A DNA stretch of 64,000 nucleotides from Planctomycetia bacterium (GCA_005799265.1 SYHD01000084.1:1-64000); one strand, 5' to 3'; counted from the stretch's first letter, positions 41,670 to 50,722 are shown. The notes: generated by a model from the letters alone, not told the origin. Made by a program: numbers and translations.

Positions 41670-42854
41670 ATGACGCAATCGACTACACGCAACGCCGGTC
41701 TGCACGTCCGCTATGAGAAGGCGGGGCTGGTGCTTGACGCGCTGCCGATCCCGTGGAACGCCGACGCGGTGATCGTCGAGGCGAATGTGCTTCTCCCGGC
41801 GAATGCCGCGCGCGATAAGCACGACTTCACGCTGTGCCTTGTTGCCGATGGACCCTCCATGCCCGCGGAGCTCATCGTGCCCGGCAAGAAAATGGCGCCC
41901 GTACGCGTTCTCTTTCGCGTGCCGACGCCGGCGCAATCATCTACCGCCCATGTTTCTTGGCGTGAGCATGCCCTCGGGCAGGTCGAGATGCCGATCATCG
42001 CCAAGGCCGCGTTCGTGGACGGCGTTGGCGTCGAGCTGGCGAGCGTTCATGCGCTACTGGGCGCGGATACGGTCGCGGGTCGGGCGTTCGTGAATACGCA
42101 GGTGAAACACCTGTTCGCGTCCGCCATCGTGCGGAGCGTGGGTCCGTTGGCGGCGGCGCAGGATCTCGATCTGCGTGTCGCAATCGAACCCGAGGATGGC
42201 GGCGGCGGTGAGACGTCCATCTCGTTCACGAGCGAGCAACGCCTGGCGAGGCAAGCTCTTGTGATCGCCCCCTTGCCCAAGTTGCGCGGGGTCGGCGCCT
42301 ATCGCATATCCTGGCACGTTGCCGATCGCTTGCTGCATACGCAGCTCGTGCGCTGTGTGTCGAAGAAAACGTTCCAGCGTTCGCTGCGCATCTCCGCGAC
42401 GCGCTTCATGGTCGAGCAGGATGACGATTCGATCCACACGCTACGCAGCCTGCCCGCGCGCGACGGCAAGCTGATCGTGGACGGTTTCCGCCGTGTCGTG
42501 CCGTGTTTCTTGGTGTCGAGCGGCGAAGCGGGCATGGCCGGTATCGCGCCATTCACCGTGCGCGCTCTCGTCGATAACGTGCCGACAACGCTCGGCATCG
42601 AAGAAAGCCTCATCATCACGGACGGCCCGACTCCCGTTCTGCTCGGCTCCGTTGCGGCCAACGAACTCGGCCGCATCAAACACTTCACGCTTGCGACCGG
42701 CGATACGAATCTCGGCAACCTCGCGCTGCTGCCCGCTCCGCCCGCTGATTTCACGTCCGAGGGAGGCTTCGTGCCGATGGACGATTACCTGTGGACCCCC
42801 GCTGCCGAGGAACAACTGGGCGAGCGACTTGGGAAATTGCTTGACGAGGGGTGA
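41670..42854 (+). CDS. Hypothetical protein closing the conjugation operon
   Basis: 394 aa from ATG 41670 (63 bp after the E1-like gene). Predominantly beta: MTQSTTRNAGLHVRYEKAGLVLDALPIPWNADAVIVEANVLLP at the start, repeated strand patterns through residue 320, and an acidic C-terminus ending GKLLDEG. No signal peptide or catalytic motif recognised. Its size and fixed place after JAMM/E2/E1 suggest a substrate, adaptor or effector of the system. Confidence 0.65.
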   Translation: MTQSTTRNAGLHVRYEKAGLVLDALPIPWNADAVIVEANVLLPANAARDKHDFTLCLVADGPSMPAELIVPGKKMAPVRVLFRVPTPAQSSTAHVSWREHALGQVEMPIIAKAAFVDGVGVELASVHALLGADTVAGRAFVNTQVKHLFASAIVRSVGPLAAAQDLDLRVAIEPEDGGGGETSISFTSEQRLARQALVIAPLPKLRGVGAYRISWHVADRLLHTQLVRCVSKKTFQRSLRISATRFMVEQDDDSIHTLRSLPARDGKLIVDGFRRVVPCFLVSSGEAGMAGIAPFTVRALVDNVPTTLGIEESLIITDGPTPVLLGSVAANELGRIKHFTLATGDTNLGNLALLPAPPADFTSEGGFVPMDDYLWTPAAEEQLGERLGKLLDEG

Positions 42855-42865
42855 TGTGGTATAGT

Positions 42866-42927
42866 CTTTGTTTAGCGCTCCCTGTGCCGCTTGCGATCGC
42901 GTGGGATACTGCGAAGGCTAAACGAAG
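42866..42927. repeat. Degenerate TTTAGCG-family inverted repeat
   Basis: CTTTGTTTAGCGCT (42866-42879) faces AAGGCTAAACGAAG (42914-42927), with CGCTTGCG between. It lies 11 bp after the stop of the 394-aa gene and just before the DUF1501 start. Confidence 0.55.
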
Positions 42928-42944
42928 ACGGATTGGGGTTCCTC

Positions 42945-44312
42945 ATGATGCTGCATCGACGCGGTCTCTTCCAGTTCGGCGGCGTCTCGCTGCTCTCCGG
43001 CGGGCTTTTGCACACGCTCGCAGCCCAGACCGCGCCGCGCTCGGCGAATATCCGCCCGCGCGCCAAGGCATGCATCCTTCTCTTTCAGGTGGGCGGGCCA
43101 TACCAAGCGGAGACCTTCGATCCCAAGCCCGACGCTCCCGCAGAGATGCGCGGCATCTTCTCGACGATCGCCACGCGCGTCACCGGCATCCGCATGACCG
43201 ACGCGCTTTCGCGCGTCGCCATGCACACGGACAAGATCGCGATCCTGCGCGGCGTGCATCACACGATTCGCTGCCACAATCCGGCGATCTATTGCAGTCT
43301 CGTCGGCCGCGAGGCGACCGATCCGATGGCGATCTCCAATCGCACGGCCGCGCGGCGCACGGATCATCCGCATTACGCCTCGGTCGTCGCGCGTCTGCGG
43401 CCGCCGGAAACGTCGATGCCGTTTCACGTCATCATGCCGAATACGACGAACAACGGGCCGGCGAAGTCGCCGGGCCTTCTGGGCGGCTACCTCGGCGCGG
43501 CATACGATCCGTTTGTCCTCGGCGCCGATCCAGGCGAGCCTGACTTCCGCGTCGAGAGCCTGGCCGCGCCGGGAGATGTAGATGGGCATCGCCTGGAATC
43601 CCGGCAATCGTTGCTGGATCGCTTCGACAGCGCTCGCCGCGCGGTGGATCGGGCCAGCGTCGAATCGATGCACACGCACTACCAGCGCGCGTTCAATATG
43701 CTGACGGCGCCGCAGACACGCACCGCTTTCGATTTGAGCCGCGAACCCGATCGGCTGCGCGATCGCTACGGCCGACATTCCCAAGGACAAAGCGCTCTGC
43801 TGGCGCGGCGGCTCGTTGAAGCGGGCGTGCCGTTCGTCTCGGTCTTTTCGCACGTCGATGTCGATCGCGGCAGCTGGGATACGCATCAAAACCACAACGT
43901 CCGCGTGCGCGAGCAGCTCTGCCCCCCGGCGGATCAATCGTTCAGCGCGCTCCTGGACGATCTGCACACGCGCGGCATGCTCGACGACACGCTCGTCATC
44001 TGGATGGGCGAGTTCGGCCGCACGCCGCGCGTCGGCGTGCAGTTCTCGAATAACACGAACAATGCGACGGGCCGCGACCACTGGTGCAATTGCTATTCGG
44101 TGGTGCTGGCCGGCGGCGGCGTGCGCGGCGGGCAGGTGATCGGTTCGTCCGACGGGCACTCGGCGTATCCGCGCGAACGCCCGGTCCACGTCAGCGAACT
44201 GTCCGCGACGCTCTTCCATCTCTTCGGCATCGACCCACGGGCGCAACTGTACGACATCCAGGGACAGTTCCACACGATTTGCGACGGCAATCCGGTGACG
44301 GAGTTATTCTAG
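42945..44312 (+). CDS. DUF1501 domain protein
   Basis: 455 aa from ATG 42945 (a second ATG follows at 42948; the track begins at a TTG further upstream). LHRRGLFQFGGVSLLSGGLLHTLAAQ carries RR and a hydrophobic core, so Tat export is likely. DUF1501 landmarks: FQVGGPYQAETFDPKPDAP (here a variant of the usual PGG-P-H-D motif), GEFGRTPRVG and GRDHWCNCYSV. Same strand as the conjugation operon but separated by 90 bp with a repeat, so it is probably a separate unit. Confidence 0.87.
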   Translation: MMLHRRGLFQFGGVSLLSGGLLHTLAAQTAPRSANIRPRAKACILLFQVGGPYQAETFDPKPDAPAEMRGIFSTIATRVTGIRMTDALSRVAMHTDKIAILRGVHHTIRCHNPAIYCSLVGREATDPMAISNRTAARRTDHPHYASVVARLRPPETSMPFHVIMPNTTNNGPAKSPGLLGGYLGAAYDPFVLGADPGEPDFRVESLAAPGDVDGHRLESRQSLLDRFDSARRAVDRASVESMHTHYQRAFNMLTAPQTRTAFDLSREPDRLRDRYGRHSQGQSALLARRLVEAGVPFVSVFSHVDVDRGSWDTHQNHNVRVREQLCPPADQSFSALLDDLHTRGMLDDTLVIWMGEFGRTPRVGVQFSNNTNNATGRDHWCNCYSVVLAGGGVRGGQVIGSSDGHSAYPRERPVHVSELSATLFHLFGIDPRAQLYDIQGQFHTICDGNPVTELF

Positions 44313-44349
44313 ATTTAACCGGACGCGGCCGGGCCGCACCAAAAACCTT

Positions 44350-44434
44350 ATCACGAAAACACGAAAGAATGAAAACACGAAAGGAATCACTTGGGTTCCT
44401 TTTTCGTGTTTTCATTCTTTCGTGTTTTCGTGAT
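44350..44434. repeat. Long inverted repeat of ACGAAA units
   Basis: ATCACGAAAACACGAAAGAA... (44350-44386) faces its reverse complement (44396-44434) with a two-base length difference and a 9-base loop. It lies 37 bp after the DUF1501 stop and 53 bp before the end of the convergent HEAT gene, where it may serve both as a terminator. Confidence 0.88.
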
Positions 44435-44487
44435 TCGTATTGTTGAATTTGGTCGAACGAGGGACTCACCATGCGAGATATTCGCGC

Positions 44488-45744
44488 TTATTTGATCGCC
44501 GAGGGTTGAATCTTCTTGACCGCTTCGCGCGCCGATTGGCTCACGAGGCGATTCTTGTCCTTGGTCATTTTCAAGAGCGCCGGCACGGCCGCGCTTGCTG
44601 GGGGACCGATGCGCCACAGCGACTCAATGACCGTCTGGAGGATCCTGCGTCGCGCTTCACCGTCCTCGATATCGGTGGCACGCTTGTCGTCGAGAAGCTG
44701 AATCAAGACCGGGACGACGTCGTCGGTTTTTTTCGTGATGTTCCAGAGGCCTTTGGCGGCCTCAAGGCGGATTTCCCAGTCCTTATCGCGCAGCGCGGTC
44801 ATTAGCGCGGGGACGGCGTTCGCGCCGAGTTCACCGAAACAAGCCAGAATGCGCGCGGCCTTGACGCGGACCGTCGCGTCGCCGCCGCCCAGCGCCAGGA
44901 TCAACGCGGGCACGGCCGGCTGACCGGTCTTGCGCAGCGCCGCTTCGGCATGGAGGGAATCTTTCAGCTGCTTCGCGCACAGATCGATGGCTTTTTCGTT
45001 GGAGAGCTTCAGATGGTCGAGGGCGTTCTTGGCGATCTGGCGGACGTCCTCATTCTTGTCGTTCAACGTCGACGTGACCAGGGCCGGGACCACGTCGAGA
45101 TCGTTCTTGTTGCACCAGCTCAGGCCTTCCGCGGCCGATTTGCGCAGCGCTTCGTCCTGGCTGGCCAGCAAACGGTTCGTCAAGAACGGGACCAGACCGA
45201 CGGCATCGATCTTGAGCTTACACAAGGCGATCGCCAGTTGGATCTGATTGTTCTGGGATTGAATCGGCGCGTTCCAGAGCTGGATCAGCGCGGTGCGGAC
45301 ACGGTGGTCGGCGCAGCCGATATCGCGCAAGGCCCGCACGGCATGAACGCCGAGCGACGAGGGCACGCTGGAAATCGCGATCAACGATTCGACGGCGCTC
45401 TTGGCGTCGCTGCCGAATTTGCCGAGGACGGTTGCCGCGGCTTCGCGGATGGAATCGGGAGTTCCGTCTTGTAGGAACTGGATGAGTTGCGGAATCGCCG
45501 ACTTGGATCGGGTGCCGACGTTGCTGATGAGCGCGGCGATTTCCTTGTGCACGACCGGCGGCCGGGGCCCGCTGAGAATCTGCTGTTGCAGCGCCTCGAC
45601 GAGGGAATTCACGAGGGCGTTGGGCGCGGTGCTCCAGTTTTGTGCTTCGATGTTTCTCAAGGTATGCAGCGCTTGCCGCTGGGCGGCGTCATCGCCTGAA
45701 TCCAGGATATGGAGCTGCTTGTTGACCTGGTCGACGTTCAGCAT
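44488..45744 (-). CDS. HEAT-repeat protein (cytoplasmic)
   Basis: 418 aa, no signal peptide. About ten HEAT units of 35-40 aa are visible, for example VPALMTALRDKDWEIRLEAAKGLWNITKKTDDVVPVLIQLLDD and VPALILALGGGDATVRVKAARILACFGELGANA. Members act as protein-binding solenoids, in bacteria often related to PBS-lyase HEAT proteins. Binding partner unknown. Confidence 0.87.
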   Translation of the reverse strand: MLNVDQVNKQLHILDSGDDAAQRQALHTLRNIEAQNWSTAPNALVNSLVEALQQQILSGPRPPVVHKEIAALISNVGTRSKSAIPQLIQFLQDGTPDSIREAAATVLGKFGSDAKSAVESLIAISSVPSSLGVHAVRALRDIGCADHRVRTALIQLWNAPIQSQNNQIQLAIALCKLKIDAVGLVPFLTNRLLASQDEALRKSAAEGLSWCNKNDLDVVPALVTSTLNDKNEDVRQIAKNALDHLKLSNEKAIDLCAKQLKDSLHAEAALRKTGQPAVPALILALGGGDATVRVKAARILACFGELGANAVPALMTALRDKDWEIRLEAAKGLWNITKKTDDVVPVLIQLLDDKRATDIEDGEARRRILQTVIESLWRIGPPASAAVPALLKMTKDKNRLVSQSAREAVKKIQPSAIK

Positions 45745-45806
45745 GGATTACACCTGACGTTGGAACCTCGTCAGCCGACAACGGCTGAGGCCAAACCGGC
45801 GCGTGG

Positions 45807-46019
45807 TTACCGGAAGGTTGGCGGCTTGGCGGGTAACTTGGCTTTGCGGATGGCGCTTTTCTTGCGCATTTCGGCGCGCCGACGGGCCTCGCAAGGTTTC
45901 TCATAGTGCTTGCGTTTGCGGAGTTCCTTGGTCAGACCGCTCCGTTCGAGCAGTTTCTTGAAGCGGCGCAGAGCGGCTCCAATGGGTTCGCGATCGTGGA
46001 CGCGCATTCGTAAAGGCAT
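45807..46019 (-). CDS. rpsU: 30S ribosomal protein S21
   Basis: 70 aa: PLRMRVHDREPIGAALRRFKKLLERSGLTKELRKRKHYEKPCEARRR is the S21 pattern (V...E....ALRRFKR...K.G...E.R.R..YEKPS..R+). The C-terminal Lys/Arg tail is typical. AAGGAG precedes the ATG. S21 joins the 30S subunit late in assembly and aids initiation. It lies 134 bp downstream of the RRM gene on the same strand. Confidence 0.93.
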   Translation of the reverse strand: MPLRMRVHDREPIGAALRRFKKLLERSGLTKELRKRKHYEKPCEARRRAEMRKKSAIRKAKLPAKPPTFR

Positions 46020-46153
46020 GCGTTCTCCTTGGGGGTTTCATGGTCATTCAATTGGCGAATATCCCCGCGCGTCGAATAATAGGCGTGCGGAGATAAAGGC
46101 GGCCTGAACGGTTCAAGGGCCAGGCCGCCGATTACTGTCACGTTGCGAGTTTG

Positions 46154-46483
46154 CTAGTAGCGCCGGCCACCGCCGCCGCCACCACCGCCGTAACCGCCCC
46201 GGCCGCCGCCGCCACCGCCACGGCCGCCGCCTTCGGTCTTCGGTCTGGCCTCATTCACGGTCAAGGCGCGGCCGCCGACTTCCTTGCCATTCAGGCCGGT
46301 GATGGCCGCCTGAGCTTCTTGATCGCTGCCCATTTCGACGAAACCGAAGCCTTTGGAACGGCCCGTGTCGCGGTCCATGATGACTTGCGCCGACTGCACG
46401 GTCCCGAAGGCCGTGAACATCGACGACAGATCGCTGTCGGAAACCTCATAACTCAAGTTGCCGACGTACAACTTCTTACCCAT
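46154..46483 (-). CDS. RNA-recognition-motif protein with Gly-rich tail
   Basis: 109 aa from ATG 46483 (TAGGAG upstream); the track's longer ORF is unsupported. KKLYVGNLSYEV (RNP2) and KGFGFVEM (RNP1) define one RRM of about 80 aa. The last 30 residues are Gly/Arg-rich (GGGRGGGGGGRGGYGGGG). Bacterial RRM proteins are often cold-induced RNA chaperones; pairing with rpsU hints at growth or cold control of translation. Confidence 0.92.
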   Translation of the reverse strand: MGKKLYVGNLSYEVSDSDLSSMFTAFGTVQSAQVIMDRDTGRSKGFGFVEMGSDQEAQAAITGLNGKEVGGRALTVNEARPKTEGGGRGGGGGGRGGYGGGGGGGGRRY

Positions 46484-46520
46484 TCGCAAACTCCTAAAAA
46501 AACTCCAGAGATGGAAAGCG

Positions 46521-46802
46521 CTAATACTGCCTTTTGATACTTGGCGTCGCTGCGACGATAATGCCCGCGGCATCGGTCCTCAGGAAGTAGCTGTGGGCGA
46601 CGTGCGTGCAAACGGCATCGCCACCGACGAATATATTGACGCGATAATGGTCGTCCCAAACCTTGCGTACCTGAATGCTGTGCAATTGTCCGGGCTGACC
46701 CAACAGGTGCATTACCTGTTCGCCGATGATTAGGTCGAGTCGCTTTTCGACCTGCTTATCGCGTTCGGCCCGCGGTTGTTTTTCTTGCTGTTGTGCTGGC
46801 AT
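46521..46802 (-). CDS. Small planctomycete-type hypothetical protein
   Basis: 93 aa. A basic/Gln-rich N-terminus precedes a compact alpha+beta part: GEQVMHLLGQPGQLHSIQVRKVWDDHYRVNIFVGGDAVCTHVAHSYFLRTDAAGIIVAATPSIKRQY. The C-terminal strand pattern recurs, from memory, in small proteins of Gemmata-type genomes; function unknown. No signal peptide. Same strand as the RRM gene, 37 bp upstream of it. Confidence 0.6.
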   Translation of the reverse strand: MPAQQQEKQPRAERDKQVEKRLDLIIGEQVMHLLGQPGQLHSIQVRKVWDDHYRVNIFVGGDAVCTHVAHSYFLRTDAAGIIVAATPSIKRQY

Positions 46803-47353
46803 AGTTTCTCTTTGGCACCACTGAGGAAATACCCTAATTACGCGGGGAAGTCAGCCACGGTCTGGAACAGGTGGATGTTCGAGTGGTGGGAAATCCTGTC
46901 GATCGCAGAACGTCGCTATCGTGTCGCCTCGATTCCCAATACGCCTCGCCTGACCCATGACGAAATTCCCGGTGCCCGTAAATACGAAGCGTCCCGCCAT
47001 CACTGCGCACGTGGTTGTGTGGAGAAAAAGCGGCCTGGGTCGGCGTCACCGTGCACACGAGGACGAGCAATACGTCCTACTCCGCAAGCTTGATGTCCGC
47101 CAGGTCCAAAAGTGTAATTCTGGGGAAAAGCAAGGCATCAGGGCTGTAGAGGAACAGTGGGATTATTCTAGCCGCTGCGGGATGGAAAGGCCAGCCCAAA
47201 GGCGAAATATACGGAACCTTGGCCGTGGCGGTGGTTTCCTCCTCTGCCATTGGAGTTGAACCGCGCGGCGCTCGTTGGACACAAGCGGCCAGTTGCTAAT
47301 AGGTGATGCAAATTCAATCGGCCTCATACGGGTTCGGCCCGCCGATATCGTTG
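46803..47353. other. Intergenic stretch without a convincing gene
   Basis: Of the short ORFs here (46834-47070 minus, 46957-47259 plus, 46776-47093 plus) none combines a ribosome site with protein-like composition. No long inverted repeat was found. It separates the small-protein gene from the riboswitch-controlled pseudopilin gene. Confidence 0.4.
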
Positions 47354-48175
47354 CTACCGCCCCTTATATGGCAAATCCGTATCGGCCAGAAAGCCGAGCT
47401 TGTTCGTGACTCGGGAGTCGATGAATGGTTGCGGGACAAACGACGGATTGGCGACGGGGACTTCTTTGCGCGACTCGACATGCCCGTCCGCGAATGCCAC
47501 GTTCGCGGTGCCGGCGCTGAAGCGGAAGTGCGTCAGCTGGAAGCCGCTGAAACCCCACGCGGGGGGCGTCTGAAAGTCCGAAAGCGCCTTGAAGTAACCT
47601 CCGTACGGCTCCTCCATCGCGCCATCGGACTTGACGAAGGTGGTGTCCTTGAACAGGAACACCTGGCTGCTCGGGAGGATCGCCAGCTGGGCGTTCGACA
47701 TGTAATAGTTGTACGCATACCCGGCCGTGAGTCCGTTGTAGACCTTGGTTATGGGGTAGCCGCTGAACTTGGGACATTGCGTGACCTTTGTGTTGCCCTG
47801 GTAGTACGGACTGAGAATTCCGTTGGTCGCATCGGAGGAAATGACCGCCCAGGGAGAAACGGTTTGCGACACCGTTGTGCCGAACCAGTAGCGTCCCGCA
47901 GGCCAGGCGGCGGCGGCATCGACCGCTGGGGGAAGCTCCTTGAACGAGAATTCGTAATTGTGGGCTGCGAGGACGAGCTGCTTGAGATTGTTGACGCCTT
48001 GAATGCGGGCCGCAGCCTCGCGCACCCTTTGCACGGCGGGGACCAGGATCCCGATCAGAATGGCGATAATGGCGATCACGACCAGCAGTTCGATGAGAGT
48101 GAACGCGCGGCGCCTCTCGGAGAACGGGGTCGAAAACGTCAGCTTGCGGCGGCGCGACTCGATTCGATTAAACAT
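47354..48175 (-). CDS. DUF1559 pseudopilin-like protein under riboswitch control
   Basis: 273 aa from ATG 48175; the track's 333-aa version extends into the riboswitch. [39 protein letters not shown] is a type IV prepilin cleavage site plus helix (F-T-L-I-E). The DUF1559 end motif [20 protein letters not shown] is present. Such proteins are thought to be exported or assembled like pseudopilins. A cobalamin riboswitch and an RBS-hiding hairpin lie upstream, so expression should fall when B12 is abundant. Confidence 0.88.
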   Translation of the reverse strand: MFNRIESRRRKLTFSTPFSERRRAFTLIELLVVIAIIAILIGILVPAVQRVREAAARIQGVNNLKQLVLAAHNYEFSFKELPPAVDAAAAWPAGRYWFGTTVSQTVSPWAVISSDATNGILSPYYQGNTKVTQCPKFSGYPITKVYNGLTAGYAYNYYMSNAQLAILPSSQVFLFKDTTFVKSDGAMEEPYGGYFKALSDFQTPPAWGFSGFQLTHFRFSAGTANVAFADGHVESRKEVPVANPSFVPQPFIDSRVTNKLGFLADTDLPYKGR

Positions 48176-48177
48176 GT

Positions 48178-48227
48178 GCAAGTCCTTGTCTGCCAGGCTC
48201 GGGCAGGAAAATCTGCTTGGGACTTGC
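48178..48227 (-). promoter_or_regulatory. Hairpin sequestering the ribosome binding site of the DUF1559 gene
   Basis: On the minus strand GCAAGTCC (48220-48227) can pair with GGACTTGC (48178-48185), an 8-bp stem that includes the AAGGA ribosome site just before ATG 48175. It lies directly downstream of the riboswitch, the classic arrangement for translational control. Confidence 0.65.
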
Positions 48228-48287
48228 GCGCGGCGGTACGAGGACCTGTCCACGCGCCGGCTTGAGTCCGAAGCAGCGAGTGTTGAC

Positions 48288-48512
48288 GCGACAGGCAGGT
48301 CTTCTGGCTCTCGGCTGATAACGGCTTGCCAGCGCCTTCCCGGATGCGTTCGCATCCAGTGGCGTGCCTCTTCGGTTAGCGTTCACATGGGTCATGCGAA
48401 CGCTAAACCCCGAGCGGCAATTGGCAAGCCTCGCCGATTACAGCGGCGGCCCCGCAACGGATTTGCACCGTTTTCCCTATTGTCCCCAGCGACATGCTGA
48501 GGCACCTGTCGA
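48288..48512 (-). promoter_or_regulatory. Cobalamin (AdoCbl) riboswitch with an inserted hairpin
   Basis: Reading the minus strand: CGACAGGTGCC at the 5' end (P1), then GGGAAAACGGTGCAAATCCG, then GCGGGGCCGCCGCTGTAATC, CCACTG, GGGAAGGC, and AGCCAGAAGACCTGCC with CTGTCG closing P1. These are the conserved cobalamin-riboswitch core elements in order. A TTTAGCG-family palindrome occupies 48374-48409 in a peripheral arm. The regulated gene is the DUF1559 pseudopilin, an unusual target. Confidence 0.9.
48374..48409. repeat. TTTAGCG-family palindrome inside the riboswitch
   Basis: GGTTAGCGTTCACATG (48374-48389) faces CATGCGAACGCTAAACC (48393-48409) with a 3-base loop. It belongs to the same family as copies at 8.3, 21.5, 24.9, 50.7, 54.1, 54.5 and 60.5 kb. 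It lies in the variable region between the core GTAATCGGC segment and CCACTG. Confidence 0.8.
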
Positions 48513-48607
48513 ACCATTTTCATGGTACCAATTTGGTGGTCGATCGGCCAATTCACCCACGCCCTGTCACCGCACGTTGACTTTCGTTTCGCAGTTATTA
48601 CAATTCC

Positions 48608-49414
48608 ATGAATCGTAATACCAGGGGACGCGATATGCCGCGCCGTCGCGCTGCCTTCACGCTGATTGAAGTGCTGGTCGTTATCACCATCGGCGCCATT
48701 CTGATCGCTCTGCTAGTGCCGGCCGTTCAGCGGGTGCGCGGGCTGGCGGCGCGCACGCAGTGCCAGTATCACCTGCGTCAGATCGGGTTCGCGGTACATC
48801 AATATTACGACGTGACAAATGGGCAGTTCTTTCTCCACCATCCCTACGATGCCGACGTGGCCTCGAACACCCAGCACAGCAACTCCTTCGCGGAGATCTA
48901 CTGGGAAGACAAGCTGATGCCCCATATCGGCGGCGCTCAGGAGGCGGACGAGAATCTCTCCCGCCAAGGAATCCTCTTGCCCAGCGAAGCCATTTATCGC
49001 TGTACGATCGATGCTACCTACCGCGTACCTTTTGTCGAGAATGGCCTAATTGACGGCGTCGAGCATCGTGCCAGCTACTTGATGAACTCGTTGCTGAGCC
49101 ATCAATCGCGCCGCTACGGCACATGGACTCGACAGCGCTTCAGCAGTGAGGTCGGCATGTCGAACTTCATCGCCTTCGTCGAACGCCGGGGCGAGATGCT
49201 TACCGTGGCCAACGGCGAAGACCCGCGTCAGGACGATTTCGACATCTGGCTCGGCACGCAAAGCTTTCAGCCGTGGGTCGCCCTTGATCGCCATGCGAAT
49301 TCGGCGAACTACCTCTTCCTCGACGGCCGCGTCGAGACCCTAATCTGGAATGATGCGGCGCCGCGCCTGTTCCCCGATGGCGTCGTGCTCGTTCAAGACA
49401 GCAGCTATCCTTGA
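48608..49414 (+). CDS. Second DUF1559 pseudopilin-like protein, divergent from the first
   Basis: 268 aa (the in-frame ATG at 48635 would also serve). [49 protein letters not shown] is the prepilin-type segment and DUF1559 start. The end motif [17 protein letters not shown] is conserved. It runs divergent from the riboswitch gene; 95 bp separate its start from the riboswitch 5' end, so a shared regulatory region is possible. No riboswitch was seen on its own strand. Confidence 0.85.
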   Translation: MNRNTRGRDMPRRRAAFTLIEVLVVITIGAILIALLVPAVQRVRGLAARTQCQYHLRQIGFAVHQYYDVTNGQFFLHHPYDADVASNTQHSNSFAEIYWEDKLMPHIGGAQEADENLSRQGILLPSEAIYRCTIDATYRVPFVENGLIDGVEHRASYLMNSLLSHQSRRYGTWTRQRFSSEVGMSNFIAFVERRGEMLTVANGEDPRQDDFDIWLGTQSFQPWVALDRHANSANYLFLDGRVETLIWNDAAPRLFPDGVVLVQDSSYP

Positions 49415-49709
49415 TTCGTGACGCGCCGCTCGCCCCTAAAATCCCCTCATTCGCGACAATCGGCATAACCCGCGCAGTCGGCCTCGAAATGGGGGAATTT
49501 GCGCAGATTCACTTCAGGTAAAATTTGAGTTCTAGAGAAGATGGGCAATACTCAAGTGTCATGACAAAGCGTCATGATGAAAATCGGGGTAGTGACTGGG
49601 TGGTGCTCGCGTTGAGTCACTGCCTCGCGCTGGGAGTCGCTACCTCGATTTTTTTTCTTTTTTGCGCTCGATCACCTTTCCACAACAGCTGCTGCGTCCG
49701 TCCCTCTCC

Positions 49710-50606
49710 CTAAACTTCGTGTGGCTTCAGTGGCTTGAACGCCTTCAACACCAACACCCGACCCATCAAACGCGCCAAGATCGGCAACGGAATCCAACGC
49801 CAAACGTGAGGAACCTCGGGCCGACGCAGTTGCCGTTTGCGCACGCGGATTTCCGTGAACCGCGCGAACAGCCGCTTGACTTCCCAGGCGGAGAGTCGGT
49901 GTTGGCAGCGCAGTGGGTTCTGGCCGCGCTGGGGCCGCAGCCAGCGGTTCCAGAAGAAAAGCGTGCGTGTCCAGAAGTCCACGGCATAATAGGCGGGCGT
50001 GACAGCCAGGACTTTACCGCCAGGTTTCAAAACGCGGTGAACTTCCTCGATAACCTTTTCCGGATCGTCTATGCCGTGATGTAGACTGCTGATGCACACG
50101 ACATCAATACTATTCGATTCCAGAGGCAGCAACGTCGGCCGCGCTTGAATGAATCGCCCTTGCAAACCGCGCAATTCAAAGTTGCGCCGCACCAACTCCA
50201 GCTGCGCCGTCACGGGACTACATACAATCACCGACGCGCCGTTTTGTGCATATTGTGCCCAATCTGTGCCCAAGCCGTGACCCAGACCCAGCAGCTTTTC
50301 ACCTGAATGTTTGGCGAATTCGAGCAGCTTCGGAATCCAACGGCCGTGCCTGCAAAGGCGTTGATTTTCGATGTCGAGAAACCATTGCAACGAATACGGC
50401 TCCGGCGGATTCGCGCGCGCGGCCGAAGGCAGCAGCGATTCGAGGCTATAGAGCTTCTGGGCAAACTCGTGCGGATTGTGAGGCCCTTGCAGATGTTCGG
50501 GTCGAGCTTCAAGTGCCGCATCGAACTCGGGCCGTCCGAAGATGGCCTGCAGAGAAACGGCCGGATTCTCCAGCACATTCGTCCTGTAGGGATGCAATTC
50601 CTGCAT
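49710..50606 (-). CDS. Class I SAM-dependent methyltransferase
   Basis: 298 aa from ATG 50606 (GGAGA upstream; the track's longer start reads through an inverted repeat). LGLGHGLGTDWAQYA (~115-130) is motif I, SVIVCSPV motif II, SIDVVCISSLHHG motif IV region, and RVLKPGGKVLAVTPAYYAV motif V/VI. The layout fits small-molecule methyltransferases of the UbiE/Methyltransf_11 type. Substrate unknown. Confidence 0.85.
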   Translation of the reverse strand: MQELHPYRTNVLENPAVSLQAIFGRPEFDAALEARPEHLQGPHNPHEFAQKLYSLESLLPSAARANPPEPYSLQWFLDIENQRLCRHGRWIPKLLEFAKHSGEKLLGLGHGLGTDWAQYAQNGASVIVCSPVTAQLELVRRNFELRGLQGRFIQARPTLLPLESNSIDVVCISSLHHGIDDPEKVIEEVHRVLKPGGKVLAVTPAYYAVDFWTRTLFFWNRWLRPQRGQNPLRCQHRLSAWEVKRLFARFTEIRVRKRQLRRPEVPHVWRWIPLPILARLMGRVLVLKAFKPLKPHEV

Positions 50607-50722
50607 GGCGCTGTGTCTCCGTACACGCTCGCCCGGCGTAAGGATTGAAACGACCCAACCATGATCCGCTTGCAAATGGGCACTTAGCCCTTTTCACGAA
50701 AAGAATCAAGCCCAACTTGCAT

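Noticed and set aside
40335-41936. 533-aa minus-strand ORF
   Set aside because: Antisense to the E2/E1-like genes; no motif and no start signal.
42918-44273. 451-aa minus-strand ORF
   Set aside because: Antisense to the DUF1501 gene; shadow composition.
46834-47259. Small ORFs downstream of the riboswitch-controlled gene
   Set aside because: Competing frames on both strands, no Shine-Dalgarno and no recognisable domain.
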